From the NCBI RefSeq assembly GCF_003665095.1, contig NZ_RCHV01000002.1, forward strand, positions 4,760,501-4,824,500: a stretch of DNA of 64,000 nucleotides, read 5' to 3'. The notes beneath the pieces were generated by a model. It was not told the origin of the DNA. It worked only from the letters and a program-made list of their open reading frames with translations, and ran no database searches. Below, in pieces: positions 52,667 to 60,967 of this stretch; positions within the stretch are counted from its first letter, which is position 1; each line of letters starts with the position of its first letter. The translations under genes and the position numbers were made by a program. This DNA is from Streptomyces sp. Z26. GTDB lineage: Bacteria > Actinomycetota > Actinomycetes > Streptomycetales > Streptomycetaceae.

Positions 52667-54262
52667 ATGGCAACCGGACTTTCCCCATTGAACCGAGCCC
52701 TCAACCTCGTGCCCAAGCGGGCTGAGTCGCGTCAGTCGGAACAGTTGAGGGACACTTTCGTTGACTCAGGCGTCGCTGTCGTCATGGAGTCGGTCGATCA
52801 TCAAATCATCTATGGTCGACGAGGTACGGGAAAGACTCACGCTTTCAGGTACCTTGAGACCGTTTTAAGGGTCAACGGGGACGTCCCTATCTATCTTGAC
52901 TTGCGCACCGTAGGGTCTCCCGAGGGTTTGTTCTTGGGGGAGGAAGTGAAACCCACGGAACGAGCTTCCAGGTTGCTGGTTGACTTGCTTAACCAGTTTC
53001 ACGCCTCTCTCATGGAAGCCGTTCTTGAAGATGATGATCTGATCGCAGATGTTGCCCTGATCTCTAAACTTGATGCACTTCTCGATTCCATCTCAACGGT
53101 TCGGGTCTCTGGCGAGATTGAAGTCTCCAACGAGGGCGAAAGAGTGAAGGGGGCAAAATCGAGTCTGGCTGTCAGGCTCGGCTTTAGAGCCCCCGAGGTG
53201 GATCTCTCAGCGGAAGACTCTGACGAGACCAGAAAGATGACGACGGAAACTCGTCGTGGCACCGAAAGCATCTCGCTCAATTTCAGCGACATAGCACGGA
53301 GCTTGCGTTCTCTTTTCGACTCACTCAAAAGTCGCCGCGTGTGGCTGTTGCTTGACGAGTGGAGCAGCGCTCCTGGGGAAATTCAGCCCTATCTGGGCGA
53401 GTTCCTTGTCCGATGCCTTCTGCCCCTTCAAGGTCTTACTGTTAAGATCGCGGCGATCGAACAGCAAACCAACTTCCGGACCGCGCTACCATCTAGTCAG
53501 TTGATTGGCCTCGAACTCGGCGCCGATATTGCGGCCAACGTGAGCCTTGACGAGTTCATGGTTTTCGAGGAGAATAAGGAAAGGTCGCGCGAGTTCTTCA
53601 AGAGTCTATTCTTTAATCACCTCACCTTGGGTGGTGCCCCCAACTCGCCCGTTGCAAGCATTTCTAGCCCGCAAGGGATTGTTCGGCAAGGTTTCACTGA
53701 TACGCGCGCTTTTGATGAATTGGTGCGCGCGGCTGAAGGGGTTCCTCGCGATGCCTTGAACATCGCCGCAAAAGCGGCCGTAAGGGCCGCTACGGAGAAG
53801 ATTTCCGTTCACGATGTGCGGGCTGCTGGGCGGGGATGGTTCCAGTCAGACAAAGAGGCAGCTCTCAGAAGCAGCGAAGAGGCCTCCAGGCTACTGAACT
53901 GGATCATTGACAAGGTAATCCGTGAACGACGCGCTCGTGGATTCTTGGTCAATCAACGTGACGCTAATAATGCGCTATTGCTGGCGTTGTTTGACGCTCG
54001 GGTTCTCCATGTCGTTAGGAGGGGCTACTCCGCGCAGGATGAACCCGGCGAGAGGTATGACGTCTACGTGATCGACTACGGCGCTTACGTGGACCTCATG
54101 CAGACTCGTTACGCCCCACAAGGAGTGCTGCCAATCGGCCCCGAGGACGAGGAGCCCGAGTACGTCGAGGTGCCAACTCAGGATCTCCGCGCTATCAGGC
54201 GTGCAGTACTTGACATCGAGTCATTCATCGCGACTCTGCCGGGAACGCGTGCCGGCTCTTGA
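52667..54262 (+). CDS. Orc/AAA-like P-loop ATPase (putative defence cargo)
   Basis: 531 aa. Walker A GRRGTGKTHA (50-59), an Orc1/Cdc6-like beginning (IYLDLRTVGS), Walker B VWLLLDEWSS, and a C-terminal winged-helix-like part (LLNWIIDKVIRERRARGFLVNQRDANNALLLALFDARVLHVVRRGYS). It carries a TTA codon at residue 67 (52865-52867) and a less GC-biased codon use. No adjacent effector other than the upstream nuclease gene. Function unknown. Confidence 0.75.
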   Translation: MATGLSPLNRALNLVPKRAESRQSEQLRDTFVDSGVAVVMESVDHQIIYGRRGTGKTHAFRYLETVLRVNGDVPIYLDLRTVGSPEGLFLGEEVKPTERASRLLVDLLNQFHASLMEAVLEDDDLIADVALISKLDALLDSISTVRVSGEIEVSNEGERVKGAKSSLAVRLGFRAPEVDLSAEDSDETRKMTTETRRGTESISLNFSDIARSLRSLFDSLKSRRVWLLLDEWSSAPGEIQPYLGEFLVRCLLPLQGLTVKIAAIEQQTNFRTALPSSQLIGLELGADIAANVSLDEFMVFEENKERSREFFKSLFFNHLTLGGAPNSPVASISSPQGIVRQGFTDTRAFDELVRAAEGVPRDALNIAAKAAVRAATEKISVHDVRAAGRGWFQSDKEAALRSSEEASRLLNWIIDKVIRERRARGFLVNQRDANNALLLALFDARVLHVVRRGYSAQDEPGERYDVYVIDYGAYVDLMQTRYAPQGVLPIGPEDEEPEYVEVPTQDLRAIRRAVLDIESFIATLPGTRAGS

Positions 54263-54301
54263 CCTGATCGGGGATGCCGCCGCTGGAAGGTAGACGGAGC
54301 G

Positions 54302-54440
54302 GATTTGGGCTGGAGCTGCCATGGGGCGAGGGATCGGGGCCCGTAAGCTTGCTGCGACTCGGGCAGCACCTAGCCTGCCCGCAACAGCCCGAAGTGGGCC
54401 CCCGATCTTCGAGGCTCGCCCCATGGTGGCTGCCTAAAGC
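54302..54440. ncRNA. Conserved AICE stem-loop module, copy 2
   Basis: Same outer arms as copy 1 (TTTGGGCTGG, CCATGGGGCGAG/CTCGCCCCATGG, GATCGGGG/CCCCCGATC, TGCCTAAAG). The apical part differs in sequence but forms CGGGCAG/CTGCCCG. It lies 40 bp after the ATPase stop and about 195 bp from the end of the second GntR gene. The shared tail GGAGCCGACCG also recurs. Confidence 0.6.
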
Positions 54441-54635
54441 CGTGGAGCCGACCGTCCCAGCCACGATGCCCCTCTTTCTCTGACGCTAGTTGGCAGCCAG
54501 CTTGTGTCGCGCGGGGGTGGCGGCTGGGCTGGAGCGAGGCGGAGACAGGAGCGTCGGCCCGGCCGGGAGCCGGGGCGCGCGGCGAGCGGAGCGAGGCGCC
54601 TTGAAGACGTAGAGAAGGTTTGAGCCACCCCAGCA

Positions 54636-55391
54636 TCAGAGCGGGTACGTCAACTCCAGGTCGTTGCCCGGCACGTGGAACTCCTCCAGTGCGAGCGGGG
54701 TGCTGGTCGCGTCGAGCGTGACGCGCAGGATGTGGATTATCGGGACGCCGTCGGAGAGGCGTAGCGCTTCCGACTGGTCCGGCTGGGGCATGCGGGTGCG
54801 TACGTACTCCGTGAAGTGGAGTTCGTGGCCGAGTTGCTCCATCGCGCCGTACAGGGCCGGTGCCGGTGGTGGCGCCTTCTCCTCGTACTCAGTGCCGACC
54901 AGGACCGAGAACGGCACGTACGTCCGGTGGAGTTGGCGGAGAAGGCCGTTGTCGGCGGTCTGCAACGCGTCGTACGTGTAGAGCGGTTCGCCCGGCGGGA
55001 CGCGGAGGAGATCCGCGATCGCGACCGGGGCGTCGGTGCGCGTGGCTACCGGCTCCTCTGCGTTCGTCCAGCGGAGGCCGTCCGCCTCGACGTACCCGCC
55101 GTCGGGCTCACGGCGCACGCCGCGCGGTCGCGTGATGCTTGGCCGGGCGTGTGGGGAGCGGACGAAGCCACCTCGTCCCGCCATGACCTCGACCAGGCCC
55201 GAAGCGCGCAGTTCCGCGATGCCCTGGCGCACTGTGGGGCGGGTTACGCCGAACTGCTTCGCAAGCGATTCCTCCGACGGGAGCGGCTGCCCCGACGGGT
55301 ACGTGCCGTCCATGATGCCCGCCCGCAAGTAGTCCGCGATCTCGCGGTACTTGGGCTTCTTCTGCTGGTCCCCGGACCTCTGAATCGGCAT
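54636..55391 (-). CDS. korSA: GntR-family repressor of the outer AICE
   Basis: 251 aa. Winged helix KYREIADYLRAGIMDGTYPSGQPLPSEESLAKQFGVTRPTVRQGIAELRASGLVEVMAGRGGFVRS and UTRA domain ending STPLALEEFHVPGNDLELTYPL. Same place and orientation as the inner repressor but of a different sequence. It is divergent from the outer transfer operon; the intervening 205 bp contain a 38 bp palindrome and two copies of ACCCGTACTACGGGT. Confidence 0.9.
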   Translation of the reverse strand: MPIQRSGDQQKKPKYREIADYLRAGIMDGTYPSGQPLPSEESLAKQFGVTRPTVRQGIAELRASGLVEVMAGRGGFVRSPHARPSITRPRGVRREPDGGYVEADGLRWTNAEEPVATRTDAPVAIADLLRVPPGEPLYTYDALQTADNGLLRQLHRTYVPFSVLVGTEYEEKAPPPAPALYGAMEQLGHELHFTEYVRTRMPQPDQSEALRLSDGVPIIHILRVTLDATSTPLALEEFHVPGNDLELTYPL

Positions 55392-55424
55392 CTGGCTCCC
55401 CGGAAGCGCTGGTCATCCTGCTGT

Positions 55425-55462
55425 TGTCTGCGGGCTGTAGACCGGTCTACAGCCCGCAGACA
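55425..55462. promoter_or_regulatory. 38 bp perfect palindrome
   Basis: All 19 base pairs of the arms are complementary about the ACC-GGT centre, with core CTGTAGACCGGTCTACAG. It lies 34-71 bp upstream of the outer GntR start. A palindrome of this length with no spacer can act as an operator; as RNA it would be a long hairpin. Confidence 0.7.
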
Positions 55463-55489
55463 GCTTCCCCCATCCTCAATCGGTTGACA

Positions 55490-55539
55490 ACCCGTACTAC
55501 GGGTGCGCACTCTGGAGTCTCTTCACCCGTACTACGGGT
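55490..55539. promoter_or_regulatory. Paired operators of the outer transfer operon
   Basis: ACCCGTACTACGGGT occurs at 55490-55504 and 55525-55539, 35 bp apart, each a palindrome about a central C. The first directly follows TTGACA (55483-55488), a -35-like hexamer. The outer GntR protein is the obvious candidate to bind here. Confidence 0.7.
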
Positions 55540-55596
55540 GGTCTAGCAGTTCGAGGGGTCGACCCTCGGACGCCCGAGACGAAGGAGGTCCAACAA

Positions 55597-55959
55597 GTGG
55601 TAGCCCTACCGATCGACACCGCGAAGTTCACCGCGATCATCTGCGCCGTCGCCCCGACACCGCGCCTCGCCAACCGGGAGACCGGACAGGTGCGCGTGGA
55701 CCGGGACACCGGCAAGACCGTCTACCAGGTCGGCCTGTGCCTGATGGCCGGAACCACGGCCGACGTCGTGAACGTCAACGTCCCCGGCGAGCCCAGCGGC
55801 GTACAGAACGGTGTCCCCGTACAGGTCCGCGACCTGATCGCCACCCCGTGGGAGAACGAGGGGAGGCACGGGGTCGCCTTCCGCGCCGCCGAGATCAAGC
55901 CCCTCTCCGCGCCCGGTACTTCGACCGCCGGAGCGCCCGGAAAGGGGGCCGGGCAGTGA
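55597..55959 (+). CDS. SCO3933-family regulatory protein (outer AICE)
   Basis: 120 aa homologue of the protein at 43633 (DTAKFTAIICAVAPTPRLANRETGQVRVDRDTGKTVYQVGLCL ... TPWENEGRHGVAFRAAEIKPL) with an extra C-terminal Gly/Ala tail. GGAGG box before the start. Its stop overlaps the start of traSA. Confidence 0.85.
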   Translation: MVALPIDTAKFTAIICAVAPTPRLANRETGQVRVDRDTGKTVYQVGLCLMAGTTADVVNVNVPGEPSGVQNGVPVQVRDLIATPWENEGRHGVAFRAAEIKPLSAPGTSTAGAPGKGAGQ

Positions 55960-57332
55960 TCGTCTCGGCCTCCGCCACTCCGGGTGCGGACGTCACACCG
56001 AGCGCGGTACTGCTGGTGGCCGCAGCGTTGGCGTCGGGTCTGCTGCTCGCAGGCCCGGCCCTGCGCCACCGCTTCCCCGTTGCCTGGTGGTTCTGCCTCG
56101 GCTTCCCGGTCGTCTGGCTACGCGTGGTGCGTACGTGGCGCCCGTTGATGGCCGGGTGCGGGCTCGCTGTCAGCCGCAAGGCCGCGCTGACGGTGGTCTC
56201 CGGGCTCATCGGCAACGGCGCACCGCCGCCTCTTCCCCGTGTGCCCCGACGTGGTCCGGTACTGCCGACCGGCGGCGGCTTCTCCCTCCTGGTGCGTCTC
56301 CTGCCCGGTCAGGTGCCGGAGGACTTCGTCAAGGCGGCCCCGGCCATGGCACACGACTGGGAGGTGCACGCGGTCCGCGTCACCACCTGGCGGCCGGGCG
56401 TCGTACGGATCGTGGCCTCCGCCGCCGACCCCCTCAAGAAGCCGCGCCTTCCCCGGCAGCGGGGGAGTACCGAGCTGCTACGGGTCACCGTCGGCGTGCT
56501 GGAGACCGGCGCGCAGTGGGTCATCGACCTGCGCCGGGTACCGCACTGGCTCATCGTCGGCGCCACCCGTTCCGGGAAGTCCACGCTCATCAACGCGCTC
56601 GTCGCGGGTCTGGCCCGGCAACCGGTCGCGCTGGTCGGCATCGACTGCAAGGGCGGCATGGAGCTGTCGCTCTACGGCCCGCGGTTGTCCGCTCTGGCCA
56701 CCGACCGGGCACAGGCGGTGAAACTGCTCGGCGCGCTCGTGGACCTCACCCTCGACCGGATGACGGTCTGCCGGGACGCCCACGTGAGGAACGTGTGGGG
56801 GCTGCTGGAAGAGGAACGCCCCGTACCCGTGGTCGTGATCGTGGACGAGATCGCTGAGCTGTTCCTCGTCGCCAGTCGCGGCGAGAAGGACGAAGCACAG
56901 GCGGCGGCCACGGCGTTGATCCGCCTCGCCCAACTCGGCGCCGCTCTCGGCGTGTTCCTCGTAGTCGCCGGACAGCGGGTCGGTTCGGACCTCGGTCCCG
57001 GCGTGACCGCTCTGCGTGCTCAGCTCGGCGGCCGGATCTGTCATCGGGTGGCCGACCCCGGTACGGCGGAGATGGCCCTCGGAGACCTCCACCCGGACGC
57101 TCTCCACGCCGCTCAGTCGATCTCGCCGGAGCAGGCCGGAACGGCTGTCCTGGCCTCCTCCGACGGCTGGGACCGTGCCCGCTCCCACCTCGTCACCGAA
57201 GCGCAGGCGGAAGAGGTGGCGGCCGAGTACGCCCACCTGACGCCCTGCCTGCCCGAACTCGTCGGCGTCGTCAGCGGCGTCGAGCCGGACGACCCGGACA
57301 TCCACATCGAACGACTCGACCGCGAGCAGTGA
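55956..57332 (+). CDS. traSA: FtsK/SpoIIIE-type DNA translocase TraSA (outer AICE)
   Basis: 458 aa, GTG start inside the previous stop. N-terminal hydrophobic stretches (SAVLLVAAALASGLLLAGPAL, WWFCLGFPVVWLRVV) suggest membrane anchoring. Walker A GATRSGKSTL, Walker B PVVVIVDEIAELFLVAS, and the conserved AGQRVGSDLGPGVTALRAQLGGRICHRVAD. Homologous to the inner TraSA but with more membrane character. Confidence 0.93.
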   Translation: MIVSASATPGADVTPSAVLLVAAALASGLLLAGPALRHRFPVAWWFCLGFPVVWLRVVRTWRPLMAGCGLAVSRKAALTVVSGLIGNGAPPPLPRVPRRGPVLPTGGGFSLLVRLLPGQVPEDFVKAAPAMAHDWEVHAVRVTTWRPGVVRIVASAADPLKKPRLPRQRGSTELLRVTVGVLETGAQWVIDLRRVPHWLIVGATRSGKSTLINALVAGLARQPVALVGIDCKGGMELSLYGPRLSALATDRAQAVKLLGALVDLTLDRMTVCRDAHVRNVWGLLEEERPVPVVVIVDEIAELFLVASRGEKDEAQAAATALIRLAQLGAALGVFLVVAGQRVGSDLGPGVTALRAQLGGRICHRVADPGTAEMALGDLHPDALHAAQSISPEQAGTAVLASSDGWDRARSHLVTEAQAEEVAAEYAHLTPCLPELVGVVSGVEPDDPDIHIERLDREQ

Positions 57333-57344
57333 AGGGAGGACCCC

Positions 57345-57533
57345 GTGCTCGTCTCCATGTCCGGCGTCGTCCTGCTCGGTCTCGTGATCTGGCTGCTGAT
57401 GAAGGTCCGCTACTTCCAGTGGCTGGAGGTGCTGATCTGCTCCACCTTCGGCTTCCTCCTCGCGGAGTCGGCGGCGGCCCCGGTGGTCCGCGAACTCCTC
57501 GAAGGCGTCGCCGGATTCCTCGGCCAGCTCTGA
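57345..57533 (+). CDS. Small membrane protein of the outer transfer operon
   Basis: 62 aa, GTG start with GGGAGGA. Nearly all hydrophobic (VVLLGLVIWLLMKVRYFQWLEVLICSTFGFLLAES) with a C-terminal amphipathic helix. Position suggests a Spd-type spreading protein; sequence alone does not prove it. Confidence 0.65.
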   Translation: MLVSMSGVVLLGLVIWLLMKVRYFQWLEVLICSTFGFLLAESAAAPVVRELLEGVAGFLGQL

Positions 57534-57703
57534 CCCGCTCACCGCGACAGAAAGGAGGGACCCGCCATGCCCGGACCCGACATCAGGGGGCGGCCGTGAC
57601 CGCCGTACAGACGGGTTCCCGACGGGGCGCGAAGTCGCCAAACCCGACCCCGCCAGGAACCCACTCCATCCGCCACATCAGCAGTGAAAGGAGTAACCCC
57701 ACC

Positions 57704-57949
57704 TTGTCCACCGCGCATCGATCGCGCAAATCCCCTCGCCCCTGGTGCGAGCTGTGGGAACCGGAGGCCCCGACCTGCGCCGGACGGGAACCCGTGGTGC
57801 TCGTCGGAACGGACGACCGCGAACGCCACGTCTGCCCCGCGCACGCCGCCGCCCTCTGGCTCACCGAACCGACCTACCGGTTCTCCGCAAAGACCAACCC
57901 GGACGCCATCGGCTCCGCCATGCGGCACGCCTTCGGAGGTGACCGATGA
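57704..57949 (+). CDS. Small protein before the outer rep gene
   Basis: 81 aa if started at TTG 57704, which has AAAGGAG ten bases upstream; GTG 57596 in the same frame would give 117 aa. Two Cys and His-Val-Cys (RHVCPAHAAALWL) recall small zinc-binding AICE proteins. It ends 4 bp into the rep gene (ATGA overlap). A second AAAGGAGG box (57551) precedes an ATG that runs only ten codons. Confidence 0.55.
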   Translation: MSTAHRSRKSPRPWCELWEPEAPTCAGREPVVLVGTDDRERHVCPAHAAALWLTEPTYRFSAKTNPDAIGSAMRHAFGGDR

Positions 57950-59314
57950 ACACCCCCGTTCCCCACTCCGTGGGCGCCCTGCTCGAACGTGCGGCTCGCC
58001 CCGACTTCGACGCCTGGCGCCGCAACATCGTCCGCCTCGACGGCTGCACCAATCCCGTACATCTTGTCGGCGGCTCGGTTGCCGTCGACCGGGCGACGGG
58101 CGAGGTGCTGCACGCCTACGGCTCCGGGACGCACGGCGGTCGGCTGCTCGTGGCCTGCGGCAACCGGCGTGCGTCGGTCTGCCCGACCTGCGCCAGCGTG
58201 TACCGGGCCGACACCTACCAGCTCATCCGGGCCGGGCTGGTGGGCGGCAAGGAGGTCGCCCCACAGGTCGGCGGCCACCCGCGCGTGTTCGCGACGCTGA
58301 CCGCGCCGGGCTTCGGCCCGGTGCATACCCGTCGTGAACAGGATGGTCGGGTACGGCCCTGCCGTCCCCGTCGGGCCGAGGAACGCTGCTCGCACGGTGT
58401 GCCTGTCGGGTGCCCCGTACGGCACACGGAAGGTGAACGTCGACTGGGTGAGCCGCTGTGCGCGCGCTGCTACGACTACGCGGGTGCCGTGCTGTGGCAG
58501 GCACAGGCGGGGGAGTTGTGGCACCGCTTCACGCTGGAGCTGCGGCGCGTCCTGGCGCGCAGGAGCGGGCTCTCGCGCGGCGCCTTCGCGGACGCGGTCC
58601 GGCTGTCGTACGCGAAGGTGGCCGAGTACCAGCGGCGCGGCCTCATCCACTTCCACGCGGTGATCCGTCTGGACGGTCCCGACGGCCCGGCGGAGGAACC
58701 GCCGGACTGGGCGACGGCCGGGCTCCTCAGCGGGGCCGTACGGGAAGCGGTCGGTCGGGTACGGCTGCCCTCGTACGGGGCCGACGTGGTCGGGCGACGT
58801 GTGCTGCGCTTCGGTCGGCAGGCCGACGTACGGCCGGTCGCCGCGTTCGGCTCCGGTGAACTGTCCTCGTCGGCGGTGGCGGGCTACATCGCCAAGTACG
58901 CGACCAAGGGCGCCGAGTCGGCCCGGTGCGGTCGACGGCCGTATCTACCATGCGACCGAGCTACAGCTGTTGCCTGTCCGGGCGCACGCCCTCCGCATGA
59001 TCGGTACGTGCTGGTGGCTCGGCGCGCTGGAACCCTTCGCTCCGCTGCGCCTGCGCCGCTGGGCCCACATGCTCGGCTATCGCGGCCACTTCTCCACCAA
59101 GTCCCGCCGCTACTCCACCACCCTCACCGCCCTGCGGGAGGCCCGCGCCGAACACCGCGCCCAGGAGCAGCGCGCCGCCCTCGGCCTGGACGACGGCACG
59201 ACGGTTCTGGTCGGCAACTGGCGCTACGCGGGACGGGGTTACGACCCGGAGGGCACCCTCGTCGCGGCCTCCTTGCGGGGAGGGGGTGACGGGCATGACA
59301 CGTCACCGCACTGA
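57946..59314 (+). pseudogene. repSA: RepSA-type replication initiator with frameshift (outer AICE)
   Basis: First frame: zinc-like CGNRRASVCPTC, HUH motif IHFHAVIRLDG and Tyr motif GYIAKYATKGAES. After GAESAR (near 58927) the homologous sequence moves to another frame (AVDGRIYHATELQLLPVRAHALRMIG ... RGHFSTKSRRYSTTLTALREARAEH) and ends at 59314. One extra base around 58921-58928 explains it. All catalytic motifs are in the intact part, but the C-terminal third would be lost. It could be a sequencing error, a decay event or programmed frameshifting. Confidence 0.8.
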
Positions 59315-59492
59315 ACTGCTGACCGTGCGGGAGGTCCTGAACGAGTTGGGCGGTGTCTCCCGCCGGACCTTCTACCGCTGGCGCGAACTGCGGACGGCCC
59401 CGCGCTGCATCCGATTGCCCAACGGTGAACTGCGCGTCCGGCGGGACGCGTTGGAGGACTGGCTCCGGGAACGGGCGGAGGGGGCGCGATGA
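59295..59492 (+). CDS. xis: Excisionase Xis (outer AICE)
   Basis: 65 aa, MerR/excisionase-type winged helix (LLTVREVLNELGGVSRRTFYRWRELRTAPRCIRLPNGELRVRRDALEDWLRER). ATG 59295 has GGAGGGGG at good spacing. It overlaps rep and int by a few bases, as in the inner element. Confidence 0.88.
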   Translation: MTRHRTELLTVREVLNELGGVSRRTFYRWRELRTAPRCIRLPNGELRVRRDALEDWLRERAEGAR

Positions 59493-60868
59493 AGTCGTAC
59501 AAGGTCTCCGTCTGGCAGCTGAGCGTCAACCGGACGACGAAGAAGCCGACGTATGTCGCCCGTTGGAAGGTGGAGGGGCAGACGTTCGGTGAGTCCCACA
59601 AGACGAAGACGCTCGCGGACCGCTTCCGGGCCAAGCTCCTCCGCGCTGCGGAGAGGGGCGAGCCCTTCGACACGGTGACGGGCCTTCCGGACTCCCTGCG
59701 GGGAGGGAAGGCGGCACTCAGCATGCTGGAGTTGGCAGTCCAGTACGTCGACCACCGTTGGCCGGATGCCTCGGCCAAACAGCGCGACAGCATGACCGAC
59801 TCGCTGGCGGTCGCCGTACCCGCCCTCACCCGAGTGCTGCGCGGTCGGCCCGAGCCTCCACTCCTGCGGCAAGTGCTGCGGTCGTACGTCTTGCCTCCGA
59901 CCCGCCGTGAAAGGGAACGGTCGGACGAGATCGCGGCTGGCGTGCGCTGGTTGGAACGGGCCTCCCTGCCCCTGGCGGAACTCGGGGAGATCGACCACGT
60001 ACACGCTCTGGTCGACGGGCTCAGCCGGAAACTCGACGGCAAGCCCGCCGCGAACCAGACGTACCGGCGCCGCCGTGCGGTGACGTACAACGCCCTTGAG
60101 TACGCCGTCGAAATGGAGCAGCTGACCGCCAACCCGCTGGACAAGGTCCGACGCAAGCGGGGCCAACGGCCGGTGCAGGAGGTCGACAACCGGGTTGTCG
60201 TCAACCCTCGGCAGGCTCGGGAACTGCTGACGGCCGTTACCTACGTGGGTGGCTGGGAGCGTGCGTCGGGCCGTCGCCTGCGCGCGTTCTTCGGGTGCCT
60301 CTACTACGCGGCGACTCGACCAGGCGAAGCGCTCGGACTGCGTGAGTCCGACTGCTTCCTGCCGGATTCGGGTTGGGGCCGGATCACGGTGGAGGAGACC
60401 CGGCCTTCCGTCGGAAGGACGTGGACCGACACCGGTGAGGCGCACGACAGGCGCGGGTTGAAGCAGCGGAGCCCTGGTGAGGTACGGATCGTGCCGATCC
60501 CGCCGCCGCTCGTCTCCATGCTGCGCGACCACTTGTCGGACTTCGGCACGGCTGAGGACGGCCGGATCTTCGCCAGTGAGCGCGGGAACGTGGTGGCGTC
60601 CTCGTCGTACTACCGGGTGTGGACGCGGGCCAGAGAACTGGCACTCATGCCGGATCAGGTGTCGACGGTGCTGGCGGCCAAGCCGTACGACCTGCGCCAC
60701 GCGTGCGTGTCCCAGTGGCTCAACTCCGGTGTGCCAGCACCGGAGGTCGCCCGGCGAGCCGGTCACTCGGTAGAGGTGCTGCTCGAGATCTACGCCAAGT
60801 GCGTCGACGGGCAGGAAGCCGAGATGAACGAAAGGATCATGAAGGGTCTGGGATTACCTACGCCCTGA
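59489..60868 (+). CDS. int: Tyrosine-recombinase integrase (outer AICE)
   Basis: 459 aa, N-terminal arm-binding domain, SAM-like core-binding domain, catalytic domain: ATRPGEALGL (first Arg), YDLRHACVSQWL (HxxR), GHSVEVLLEIYAK (His and Tyr). The third codon from the end is TTA (60854-60856), so full-length translation may need the bldA tRNA. It is the right-most gene of the element core, beside attR, and would act on the tRNA-Arg site. Confidence 0.93.
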   Translation: MKSYKVSVWQLSVNRTTKKPTYVARWKVEGQTFGESHKTKTLADRFRAKLLRAAERGEPFDTVTGLPDSLRGGKAALSMLELAVQYVDHRWPDASAKQRDSMTDSLAVAVPALTRVLRGRPEPPLLRQVLRSYVLPPTRRERERSDEIAAGVRWLERASLPLAELGEIDHVHALVDGLSRKLDGKPAANQTYRRRRAVTYNALEYAVEMEQLTANPLDKVRRKRGQRPVQEVDNRVVVNPRQARELLTAVTYVGGWERASGRRLRAFFGCLYYAATRPGEALGLRESDCFLPDSGWGRITVEETRPSVGRTWTDTGEAHDRRGLKQRSPGEVRIVPIPPPLVSMLRDHLSDFGTAEDGRIFASERGNVVASSSYYRVWTRARELALMPDQVSTVLAAKPYDLRHACVSQWLNSGVPAPEVARRAGHSVEVLLEIYAKCVDGQEAEMNERIMKGLGLPTP

Positions 60869-60879
60869 CTTGCACACCT

Positions 60880-60913
60880 GAGGGCGCCCCCCAGATCCTT
60901 CGGGGGCGCCCTC
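60880..60913. terminator. Terminator hairpin after the outer integrase
   Basis: A perfect 12 bp stem (60880-60891 GAGGGCGCCCCC with 60902-60913) and a 10 nt loop, 12 bp beyond the int stop. Confidence 0.85.
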
Positions 60914-60967
60914 TTGCTGACACCAACTCCTCTTGTTGCACAGAGAAATGGCTCAGAGTATGAGCAT

